In this document: positions 44,647 to 51,946 of the stretch, piece after piece
Layout of the letters: the number at the start of each line of letters is the position of its first letter
Position numbering within the stretch: the stretch's first letter is position 1
NCBI GenBank assembly: GCA_965601455.1
Contig: OZ271831.1
Location: 1,302,001 to 1,366,000, forward strand
DNA: 64,000 nt
Direction of reading: 5' to 3'
From: JANQEU01 sp965601455
Lineage (GTDB): Bacteria; Bacteroidota; Bacteroidia; Cytophagales; Cyclobacteriaceae
Position numbers and translations under genes: made by a program
The notes under the pieces: generated by a model
What the model saw: the letters and a program-made list of their open reading frames with translations, nothing else
What the model was told of the DNA's origin: nothing
Database searches by the model: none

Positions 44647-45341
44647 GCAGCATTTCAATTTTGATTGTGGAGGATGAACCGCTTGTTGCCGATGATATAG
44701 CGATGATACTAGAGAATAATGGCTATGAAGTAGCAGGAATTGCCGATAATAGTGAAGAAGCCATGGAGATTCTTCAGGATCAATCTCCAAAATTGGCACT
44801 ACTTGACATTAATATTGAAGGCAATCAGGATGGGATTGAATTCGCGAAAACACTGAATATTCCCTTCATATTTCTAACAAGTTATTACGATAGAAGAACG
44901 CTTGATCGCGCTAAACGAGTAAATCCTTCCGGTTATATTGTTAAGCCTTTTTCTGAGAAAGATCTGATTGCCAATGTAGAAATGGCGGTGTATAGAAAAA
45001 CCTCGTCCAGTGTAACAGAATCAGGCAATCCGGAAAAGTTTTTCGTAAAAAAAGATCAGGAGATGATTTCCTTATTAGCTTCTGAAATAGTGTTCGTTGA
45101 AGCATTCGACAACTACGCCACGGTTTATACTGAGAATGACAAGTATCTTATCAGTCATACGTTAAAGAGCGTTGAGGAAAAACTAATACCTATGGGGTTT
45201 TATCGTATTCACCGTTCATTTCTTATCAATTTCTCACTTATTGATTCCATTTCTGAAGGTTATGTTTTTCTCAAAGGACATAGGGTTCAGATCGGGAAAT
45301 CTTATAAAAAGGGATTTCTTGAAAAACTGTCGGTGCTCTAA
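44643..45341 (+). CDS. LytTR response regulator
   Basis: 232 residues. Receiver domain 1-120: acidic pair in IVEDEP, phospho-acceptor Asp in LALLDINIEG, Thr in FLTSYYD and Lys in GYIVKPFSEKD. LytTR domain about 133-232: LASEIVFVEAFDNYATVY, FYRIHRSFLINFSLI and HRVQIGKSYKKGF. It is coupled to the kinase before it. Immediately downstream lies a two-copy direct repeat (45366-45399) of the size expected for a LytTR operator, then the Ig-like giant gene, which makes that gene its likely target. Confidence 0.93.
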   Translation: MSSISILIVEDEPLVADDIAMILENNGYEVAGIADNSEEAMEILQDQSPKLALLDINIEGNQDGIEFAKTLNIPFIFLTSYYDRRTLDRAKRVNPSGYIVKPFSEKDLIANVEMAVYRKTSSSVTESGNPEKFFVKKDQEMISLLASEIVFVEAFDNYATVYTENDKYLISHTLKSVEEKLIPMGFYRIHRSFLINFSLIDSISEGYVFLKGHRVQIGKSYKKGFLEKLSVL

Positions 45342-45365
45342 ATATTGACTTGGACGAATTAAGCT

Positions 45366-45399
45366 TTCGCTAAAAAGTTTTTAACCTTCACTAAAAAGT
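45366..45399 (+). promoter_or_regulatory. Candidate LytTR operator: 13-bp direct repeat, 21-bp period
   Basis: TTCGCTAAAAAGT (45366-45378) and TTCACTAAAAAGT (45387-45399) differ at one base and start 21 bp apart, two helical turns. LytTR dimers bind tandem direct repeats at about this spacing. The site lies 25 bases after the LytTR gene and 57 bases before the giant secreted-protein gene. Confidence 0.5.
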
Positions 45400-45455
45400 G
45401 GTTTTATCTCCCCTTAAATGGCTTGAAATTCTGATGACGCTCAAATACTGCCATC

Positions 45456-48400
45456 ATGAAAAGCCTGCTCAACTTTCTATTTGTTTTACTCTCAATAACA
45501 CTCCTGGCACAGCCGAAAGTCTTGCCTCCCACATTTGACTCATTTGGTGATGAGATCACGTTAAGGGTATCTTCGGAAAACTCAAGTGTATCTTATTTTG
45601 ACGCTACCATTGAGTATTATGGTGCGCTAAACGATGGTTGTGGTTCGGATGCATCCGCTCCTTTTCCAGATATTTCGGAAATCATCCGTCTGAATCGAGA
45701 AGGTTCTACTGATGTATTTTCCGGGACCGGGTTATACTTCACCTATCAAAATGTCCATATTCGAATTCGATTTCAAGGTAAAGATGCATCGGGAAATAAC
45801 GTATCAGGAGAAAACCCGGAGGTATTCGAGACAGATTTGCTGGGTTTGGCTAGCTGTGGATGTTTTGATAATACAATCAATGAACTCAATACTTTCCTGA
45901 GCGCTCAAACCATGCTTATTGGTGGTGGAAACGTATTCATTCCATCAAATATTAGTGGCAACCCTCAGTACACCCAATATCATTATGTTTGGACCTATCC
46001 ATCGGATTGGGAGCTTATTGACTACGAAGGTCCCCGAGCCACGTTTAATATCGGAAACGAGCCAGGAGAAGTAGCTGTGAGAGCGGTTAATCCATGTACA
46101 GGACAGGAGAGTGTAAAAGTGTCCTACTTCGCAAAAGTTGATCAGACGATCACCTTTAATACATTGGCCAGCGTTGAACTTGACGATCCGGACTTCGATT
46201 TATCAGCTACAGCGACTTCGGGATTGCCGGTTAGTTATGCCAGCAGCAACACTTCAGTGGCTACAGTCGATGGAAGTACGGTTTCAATTGTTGGTGCGGG
46301 TTCAACTACCATTACAGCCTCTCAAAGTGGAAACGGATCATATAATGCAGCTCCCAATGTCATGCGAGTATTGACAGTAAATAAGGCCAATCAAACCATC
46401 AGTTTCGATTCTTTCCAGGATATAAAATATTCAGATGGAGGTCAACTTTTGACGGCTACGGCATCTTCTGGTCTTCAAGTGACCTATTCTAGTTCTAACC
46501 CTTCAATCGCCAACATTAACAATGGGCAAGTATTTCCGCAAGGGGTAGGTACGGTCAATATTACTGCCTCGCAATCGGGGGGTGCTGATTACAACCCGGC
46601 CCCCGATGTGGTTAGAAGTCTCACTGTTCTTAAAGGAGACCAGACGATCTCTTTCGATCCGATCAATGGAAGCTTTAATGTCAACAATAATAGTTTTGGA
46701 ATAAGCGCCGATGCTTCTTCCCTGTTGGATGTTCAATTCTCCAGCTCAGATGAATCTGTTGCTACCATAAGTGGATCGATCGTTAATATCGAAGGAGCTG
46801 GAACCACAACAATTACAGCCTCTCAGCCTGGTAATAGCCTTTACAATCCAGCACCTACCGTGAGTCAGGAGGTAACTGTAAATAAATTATCGCAGGATGT
46901 GACTGTGCCGGACTTAAGTCTAAATCCTTATACCTTCAATCAAAGCCCCGGTCCTTTCCAGGTATTGAACACCAGTGGATTAGATGAAATGACCTTTGAA
47001 TCGTCCGATGAGAGCGTATTCACCATTAAAACTGTAAGTCCGGCCGGAGGAGGTTTTTTCTGGGTAACACTAGAGATTGTCGGTGCGGGTTCAGCTACTC
47101 TTACGGCCACTCAACCGGGCAATGAAACCTATGAGTCAGCTTCCGCTTCCTCCGAGGTTATTGTTGAAAAAGATGATCAATTGATCACATTCTTTGATCC
47201 AAGTCCGGTTTTTGCGGATGCCCCGGACTTTCAAATATCGGCAACTGCCGAATCCGGTGAACCTGTAACCTTCACCAGCTCAAATCCTGCGGTGGCTACT
47301 GTTGATGGTACCACCGTGAGCATCGTTGGTGGTGGTACAACCAATCTTATTGCTTCCCAGGGAGGGAATCAGAATTATAATCCGGCGGAAGATGTGATCC
47401 GGGAACTCACCGTAATGAAGGTGGTTCAGAGCATTAGTTTTAATACGGATCTTCCCATTTTCGCCGACTTCGGAGAGGGTCCTTTCTCAATTGCTCCAAC
47501 TGCTTCCTCCGGGCTCCCTGTAACGTTAGAAGTCAATGATGAAAATATAATAACTATTGAAAATGGGTCGATCATTCTTCAGGGAGTTGGTAACGGGATC
47601 ATCACGGCAACTCAGGCTGGAAACGATATTTATCTTCCGCAAACCAATCAAATTGACATCGATATTTATCAAGCGACACAGTCTATCACTTTTGATCTAT
47701 TGGAGGATAAACAATTCGGCGATGCAGACTTCGATTTAACCGCTTCTTCTACTTCTGGTCTACCCATAGTATACACCAGTGGAAATGAATCAGTGGCCAC
47801 CGTAGATGGAAATACGGTTACCATTGTAGGTGTTGGTTCGACATTAATTTCTGCTAACCAACCGGGAAATGCCAACTATCAGGCAGCTGGAGAACGATCA
47901 AGAACATTAACCGTGGAGAAGGCAGACCAGACCATTTCGTTTAGCGCATTGGATCCAAAAACATTTGGGGACCCGGATTTTACATTGGGGGCTACCAGTT
48001 CAAGTGGACTTAGCATATCCTACCTAAGTTCAAATCTCTCCGTTGCCACAATCGAGGGTAATACCATTTCAATTGTTGGCGCTGGTTCTTCGGTAATTAC
48101 AGCGAGTCAAACCGGTAACGCCAGTTTTACTCCCGCAACGGAGGTTACACAAACTTTGAATGTATCCAAGGCAAATCAAACCATCAGTTTTCCGGCCATA
48201 GCCTCGCGACCGATAGACGATGATCCTTTCAATTTGGAGGCAGTAAGTACTTCAGGGTTACCAATAACCTATTCTAGTGCTGATGAATCTGTGGCTACCA
48301 TCAGTGGATCTACCGTCACCATTGTTGGTGTAGGAACGACAACAATTACGGCCAATCAAGCAGGAAATGCTAATTATAATCCAGCTGGGTCAACCGATCA

Positions 48401-50180
48401 GACGTTTACCGTTACACTTCTAAATCAAACAATCTCATTCACTAATATATCGACAAGGACCTTTGGTGATGATGATTTTGATCTCACGGCGACGGCTTCT
48501 TCGGGGCTTCCTGTAAGCTTTGATAGTTCTGATGAAACTATTGTCTCAATCAATGGTTCCACAGTAAGTATTATCAAACCCGGAGCGGTCACAATAACGG
48601 CCTCCCAGGCCGGTAATTCCTCTTATGAAGCGGCTGAGTCCGTGGATAAAACGCTGTTAATTGAAAAAGTTAACCAGAACATCACATTTGAGGATTTATC
48701 TGATAAGGTATTTGGAGACTCCGATTTTGAACTTCAGGCTACCTCTTCCTCGGGTCTCTCCGTTAGTTACCTTAGTTCCGATGCTTCGATAGCATCAGTT
48801 TCCGGGTCAACCGTAAGCATTCAAAAAGCAGGAACAGTCACAATCACGGCCAGACAGACAGGTGATGAATTTTATAATACAGCTACCGAGGTGGAAAGGA
48901 CCTTCATGATCAGCAAAGCAGATCAGATGATCCTTTTTGAGGCACTATCGGAAAAGTCATTTGGTGACGAGGGTTTTGATCTATCGGCATCTGCGTCCTC
49001 AGGACTCCCTATAACTTACTCCAGTTCAGATGAGTCAATAGCTTCGATTTCTGGGACGACAGTTAGTCTCCTAAAAGTGGGCTCTGTTACAATCACTGCC
49101 AGCCAGACAGGTGATGATTCGTATGAAGCTGCTATGGAAGTGGAAAACAGTCTTGTTATTAATAAGGCAAATCAATCCATCACCTTTGAGCCATTATCGA
49201 ATAAGACTGTTGGTGATACCAATTTTGATTTGGAGGCAACTGCAAGTTCCGGTTTGCCAGTCACCTACAGCACTACTGACACAGATATCATCACTATTAC
49301 AGAAAGTACGATAACCATTCTTGCAGCGGGAACAGCGACCATTACTGCATCCCAGGAAGGTGATGAAAACTACAACGTAGCAGAAGATGTCGTACAGGAG
49401 CTGGTCATTCAAGGAGAAGAAACAGCAACCAAATCCATCCAGGAGATCACATTTTCAGCTATCTCGTCAAAAACCTATGGCGATCCCGAATTTGATCTTT
49501 CAGCTACGGCAAGTTCCGGATTAGATGTTGTATTTAGTAGTTCAGACGAATCTATTGTCATCATTGAAGACAACAAAGCATCGATCCTCGCAGCGGGTAC
49601 AGTTTCCATAACTGCTTCCCAGGCAGGTAATGATTCTTTTGAACCCGTTCAAAGTTCACAACAGTTGATCATCGTAAAAGCAGATCAAGCAATCAGCCTT
49701 GACGGTATGCCAGAGAATGGTCTGACTACGGACGAGGAATTTATAATTACAGCCACAGCAACTTCCGGTCTTGAGGTCTCCCTGGAGATCTCGGGTCCGG
49801 GCTTACAAGACAACAATACGATAAGTGCAAGTGGAGCTGGTACAATTGTGATTACTGCCAGTCAATCTGGAAATAGTAATTACAACGCAGCGGAGACTGT
49901 AATTGTCAATATTGAAGTTAGTGAAGCCGTAGTGTCGTCACTGGATAATGACATTCAATTACGCGTATATCCTAATCCGGTTTCCAATTACCTATACATT
50001 GAAGGAATAAAGCTGGAAACAAGGATTTCACTGTTTGATTTAAATGGGAAGTTGCTATTACACAAGTCGTACAACACACAGCCATTGGACCTACAACTTA
50101 TCCCCGGAGGTCAATACTTGATTAAGATGGAATCTCCGGAAAATGTGATCAGCAGGAGGATTATAGTGGAAAGAAATTGA
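45456..50180 (+). CDS. Giant secreted Ig-like repeat protein with T9SS sorting domain
   Basis: 1574 residues. A signal peptide (MKSLLNFLFVLLSITLLAQ) is followed by a unique N-terminal domain to about 226 with four or more cysteines (NDGCGSD, LASCGCFDN). Fifteen tandem repeats of about 84 residues run from 227 to 1488. Each has the form QTISF..L..K.FGD.DFDL.ATASSGLPV, then SSSDESVATI.G.TV, and GAGT.TITASQ.GN..YNPA, the style of bacterial Ig-like (Big_2/MBG-like) domains. The C-terminus (about 1500-1574) is a T9SS tail: LRVYPNPVSNYLYIEGI and PGGQYLIKM. It is therefore exported by type IX secretion and probably displayed as an elongated adhesin or stalk. No catalytic domain is seen. Confidence 0.92.
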   Translation: MKSLLNFLFVLLSITLLAQPKVLPPTFDSFGDEITLRVSSENSSVSYFDATIEYYGALNDGCGSDASAPFPDISEIIRLNREGSTDVFSGTGLYFTYQNVHIRIRFQGKDASGNNVSGENPEVFETDLLGLASCGCFDNTINELNTFLSAQTMLIGGGNVFIPSNISGNPQYTQYHYVWTYPSDWELIDYEGPRATFNIGNEPGEVAVRAVNPCTGQESVKVSYFAKVDQTITFNTLASVELDDPDFDLSATATSGLPVSYASSNTSVATVDGSTVSIVGAGSTTITASQSGNGSYNAAPNVMRVLTVNKANQTISFDSFQDIKYSDGGQLLTATASSGLQVTYSSSNPSIANINNGQVFPQGVGTVNITASQSGGADYNPAPDVVRSLTVLKGDQTISFDPINGSFNVNNNSFGISADASSLLDVQFSSSDESVATISGSIVNIEGAGTTTITASQPGNSLYNPAPTVSQEVTVNKLSQDVTVPDLSLNPYTFNQSPGPFQVLNTSGLDEMTFESSDESVFTIKTVSPAGGGFFWVTLEIVGAGSATLTATQPGNETYESASASSEVIVEKDDQLITFFDPSPVFADAPDFQISATAESGEPVTFTSSNPAVATVDGTTVSIVGGGTTNLIASQGGNQNYNPAEDVIRELTVMKVVQSISFNTDLPIFADFGEGPFSIAPTASSGLPVTLEVNDENIITIENGSIILQGVGNGIITATQAGNDIYLPQTNQIDIDIYQATQSITFDLLEDKQFGDADFDLTASSTSGLPIVYTSGNESVATVDGNTVTIVGVGSTLISANQPGNANYQAAGERSRTLTVEKADQTISFSALDPKTFGDPDFTLGATSSSGLSISYLSSNLSVATIEGNTISIVGAGSSVITASQTGNASFTPATEVTQTLNVSKANQTISFPAIASRPIDDDPFNLEAVSTSGLPITYSSADESVATISGSTVTIVGVGTTTITANQAGNANYNPAGSTDQTFTVTLLNQTISFTNISTRTFGDDDFDLTATASSGLPVSFDSSDETIVSINGSTVSIIKPGAVTITASQAGNSSYEAAESVDKTLLIEKVNQNITFEDLSDKVFGDSDFELQATSSSGLSVSYLSSDASIASVSGSTVSIQKAGTVTITARQTGDEFYNTATEVERTFMISKADQMILFEALSEKSFGDEGFDLSASASSGLPITYSSSDESIASISGTTVSLLKVGSVTITASQTGDDSYEAAMEVENSLVINKANQSITFEPLSNKTVGDTNFDLEATASSGLPVTYSTTDTDIITITESTITILAAGTATITASQEGDENYNVAEDVVQELVIQGEETATKSIQEITFSAISSKTYGDPEFDLSATASSGLDVVFSSSDESIVIIEDNKASILAAGTVSITASQAGNDSFEPVQSSQQLIIVKADQAISLDGMPENGLTTDEEFIITATATSGLEVSLEISGPGLQDNNTISASGAGTIVITASQSGNSNYNAAETVIVNIEVSEAVVSSLDNDIQLRVYPNPVSNYLYIEGIKLETRISLFDLNGKLLLHKSYNTQPLDLQLIPGGQYLIKMESPENVISRRIIVERN
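46134..49919 (+). repeat. Fifteen tandem Ig-like coding repeats (about 252 bp each)
   Basis: In-frame repeats of about 84 codons encode the Ig-like modules of the giant protein. Copies have drifted: repeats 3, 4 and 6 lack the FGD motif and repeat 4 is about ten residues longer. Repeats 7-13 are the most alike. Nucleotide identity between copies is moderate, with much synonymous variation, so this is not a recent expansion. Confidence 0.9.
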
Positions 50181-50358
50181 CATGAAGGTACGAAAATACC
50201 TTGTTGTAGCGAGGGGGGGAATTACCTTCGGTGATTCCTATTTGGGGAATATCTACAACAAAAACTGAACAGCAAGACTGTTAATTTCAATTCCTCAAGC
50301 TCTTTGAGAGCAAGCTCTCCCAGACCTTTCGCAATTAAAATATTAAAAGTTTTAGTTG

Positions 50359-50415
50359 TAGCGAGGGGGGGAATTGAACCCCCGTCCGCCAGCTGGCGGA
50401 TAAGAATCCGACGCT
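50359..50415 (-). pseudogene. tRNA-Met 3'-half copy, distal unit
   Basis: On the minus strand this reads AGCGTCGGATTC, then an altered anticodon/variable region with the 16-base perfect palindrome TCCGCCAGCTGGCGGA, then the intact T-arm and acceptor 3' strand of tRNA-Met. The 5' acceptor strand and D-arm are absent, so it cannot fold as a tRNA. It begins at the TAG stop codon of the GIY-YIG ORF. Confidence 0.85.
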
Positions 50416-50668
50416 ATTTCCTGGTTACTTTGGATCGAATAAAAAGCCTTCCTTTTGCTGATTTAAGTTGGCGTTCCCTTAGGATAGACTCTTCTTTATT
50501 TTCGCATTTCTCAAGATAGATCAATTTCCATGGCCTATATCTTGAGGTAAATCCTTTATGATTTGAGTAATAGTGGCTGTTTAACCTAGCCTTGATGTTA
50601 GAAGTTCTTCCGACATAGATTTTGTCGTATTTACCTGAGTACAGCCCATATACATAGAAGTAGTTCAT
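50414..50668 (-). CDS. GIY-YIG nuclease family protein, distal copy
   Basis: 84 residues. The catalytic fold is recognisable: YVYGLYS and KIYVGRTSNIKARLNSH form the GIY/YIG strands and the Arg helix; the conserved Glu probably lies in NKEESILRERQLK. PWKLIYLEKC and SAKGRLFI are typical of the short YhbQ/UPF0213-like group. The protein is identical to the copy at 50953-51207. Such small ORFs are frequent next to tRNA and rRNA genes of Bacteroidota. It lies on the tRNA strand and may be expressed by read-through. Endonuclease activity on the tRNA-gene target is inferred. Confidence 0.82.
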   Translation of the reverse strand: MNYFYVYGLYSGKYDKIYVGRTSNIKARLNSHYYSNHKGFTSRYRPWKLIYLEKCENKEESILRERQLKSAKGRLFIRSKVTRK

Positions 50669-50897
50669 TCATGCAGATCGAGCGTTCAGGAATTTCCTGT
50701 AGTTGAGAGGATAGAATTACCTTTTGTAATTCTGTTATGATTTAGTAGCGAGGGGGGGAATTACCTTCGGTGATTCCTATTTGGGGAATATCTACAACAA
50801 AAACTGAACAGCAAGGCTGTTAATTTCAATTCCTCAAGCTCTTTGAGAGCAAGCTCTCCCAGACCTTTCGCAATTAAAATATTAAAAGTTTTAGTTG

Positions 50898-50954
50898 TAG
50901 CGAGGGGGGGAATTGAACCCCCGTCCGCCAGCTGGCGGATAAGAATCCGACGCT
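50898..50954 (-). pseudogene. tRNA-Met 3'-half copy, proximal unit
   Basis: Same sequence as the fragment at 50359-50415, including the TCCGCCAGCTGGCGGA palindrome and the tRNA 3' end. It again starts at the stop codon of the preceding GIY-YIG ORF and lacks the tRNA 5' half. Confidence 0.85.
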
Positions 50955-51207
50955 ATTTCCTGGTTACTTTGGATCGAATAAAAAGCCTTCCTTTTGCTGA
51001 TTTAAGTTGGCGTTCCCTTAGGATAGACTCTTCTTTATTTTCGCATTTCTCAAGATAGATCAATTTCCATGGCCTATATCTTGAGGTAAATCCTTTATGA
51101 TTTGAGTAATAGTGGCTGTTTAACCTAGCCTTGATGTTAGAAGTTCTTCCGACATAGATTTTGTCGTATTTACCTGAGTACAGCCCATATACATAGAAGT
51201 AGTTCAT
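50953..51207 (-). CDS. GIY-YIG nuclease family protein, proximal copy
   Basis: 84 residues, identical to the distal copy. It begins 78 bases after the 3' end of the intact tRNA-Met gene on the same strand. The TAG stop is formed within sequence shared with the tRNA (AAATAGCGTCGG against TTAGAGCGTCGG). Gene and target homology are thus fused end to end. Motifs are GLY near residue 8, YVG near 19 and a C-terminal basic helix. The identity of the two copies implies very recent duplication or gene conversion. Confidence 0.82.
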   Translation of the reverse strand: MNYFYVYGLYSGKYDKIYVGRTSNIKARLNSHYYSNHKGFTSRYRPWKLIYLEKCENKEESILRERQLKSAKGRLFIRSKVTRK

Positions 51208-51284
51208 TCATGCAGATCGAGCGTTCAGGAATTTCCTGTAGTTGAGAGGATAGAATTACCTTTTGTAATTCTGTTATGATTTAG

Positions 51285-51358
51285 TAGCGAGGGGGGGAAT
51301 TGAACCCCCGACCTCCGGGTTATGAATCCGACGCTCTAACCATCTGAGCTACCTCGCC
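51285..51358 (-). tRNA. tRNA-Met (CAT anticodon)
   Basis: The minus-strand sequence folds into 74 nt: acceptor GGCGAGG with CCTCGCT (one G-U pair at the end), D-stem GCTC/GAGC, anticodon loop TTCATAA with CAT, T-stem GGGGG/CCCCC and loop TTCAATT, discriminator A; CCA is not encoded. The anticodon stem has an A-C mismatch next to the loop. G1-U72 instead of a mismatch and the D-arm suggest the elongator rather than the initiator form, though tRNA-Ile2 (modified CAT) cannot be excluded. Confidence 0.9.
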
Positions 51359-51431
51359 TTCAATACTGATCTATCGCAGGATTCCGATCAAATAGATTGA
51401 CTACTTTACTGGCTCCTCGAAAAAAGAGTTG

Positions 51432-51439
51432 CAAATCTA
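51432..51439 (-). promoter_or_regulatory. Possible -7 box for tRNA-Met
   Basis: TAGATTTG on the minus strand matches TAnnTTTG about 75 bases before the tRNA. No matching -33 TTG was found, so this is tentative. Confidence 0.3.
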
Positions 51440-51514
51440 TAAGGAATTTCTTTTTCTGGGAGTGTGGGTGTTTTTTATTTTTTTTAATACATTGACCAAA
51501 ATACTTCTTGCGTT

Positions 51515-51895
51515 ATGGAGAAAAACAAATTCGTGGGTGAGTATCCGATAAACGCGTCGAAAAAAATGCTTTACCCCTATATCGGAACAGCCTCTGGACT
51601 TTCACAATGGTTCGCTGACGATGTTAATATTAATGAAGATAAAGTCTACACCTTCGTCTGGGATGGTGAAGAGAACCAAGCTAAGATGGTTTCCTCAAGG
51701 GCTAATCATCATGTGAAATTTGAATTTCTTGATGACGAAGATGACCCCAATTTCGTGGAGATCCTATTGGAAATGAATGAACTAACTCAGGAAGTATTCA
51801 TACGAATAACCGATTATTCTGATATCGATAGCGAAGAATCCGTTGAACTTTGGGATAGCCTGATACATGATCTAAAAGAAATCGTTGGAGGGTAA
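51515..51895 (+). CDS. START-like (SRPBCC superfamily) domain protein
   Basis: 126 residues. FVGEYPINASKKMLYPYIGT, GLSQWFADDVNINEDKVYTF and the C-terminal helix ELWDSLIHDLKEIVGG give the helix-grip pattern of AHSA1/START-like proteins. This short form is a common Bacteroidota housekeeping neighbour. It presumably binds a hydrophobic ligand or acts as co-chaperone; neither is shown. It has no signal peptide. The LptF/G permease follows 51 bases later on the same strand with its own likely promoter. Confidence 0.82.
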   Translation: MEKNKFVGEYPINASKKMLYPYIGTASGLSQWFADDVNINEDKVYTFVWDGEENQAKMVSSRANHHVKFEFLDDEDDPNFVEILLEMNELTQEVFIRITDYSDIDSEESVELWDSLIHDLKEIVGG

Positions 51896-51916
51896 ACCTC
51901 AATCCCTACTTAAACG

Positions 51917-51924
51917 TACCTTTG
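51917..51924 (+). promoter_or_regulatory. Bacteroidota-type -7 box before the LptF/G gene
   Basis: TACCTTTG fits TAnnTTTG, 22 bases before ATG 51947. The nearest upstream TTG (51885-51887) is further than usual, so the -33 element is weak. Confidence 0.4.
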
Positions 51925-51946
51925 TGCAGGTATTAATCCTGTTGAT

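Larger units (their letters stand above)
50207..51284 (-). repeat. Two tandem 539-bp units downstream of tRNA-Met
   Basis: Units 50207-50745 and 50746-51284 match almost base for base; the one difference I found is A50277 versus G50816. Each unit, read on the tRNA strand, contains a GIY-YIG ORF, a copied tRNA 3' half, a spacer with the self-complementary GAGAGCTTGCTCTC, and a 17-base stub of the tRNA 3' end. The tRNA 3' terminus (TAGCGAG with its G-run on the plus strand) therefore recurs at 50207, 50359, 50746, 50898 and 51285. Confidence 0.92.

Noticed and set aside
46134..49919. Tandem repeat array as a CRISPR or satellite
   Set aside because: The repeats are in-frame, about 252 bp, and encode Ig-like protein modules; there are no short identical repeats with spacers.
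50359..50954. The two tRNA-like fragments as functional tRNAs
   Set aside because: Neither has a 5' acceptor strand or D-arm, and the variable region is replaced by a palindrome. Only the copy at 51285-51358 can fold fully.
50304..51058. Two identical 71-codon plus-strand ORFs (50304-50519, 50843-51058) with VVARGGIEPP
   Set aside because: They run antisense through the copied tRNA half and the GIY-YIG gene. The ARGGIEPP peptide is simply the tRNA 3' end read backwards.
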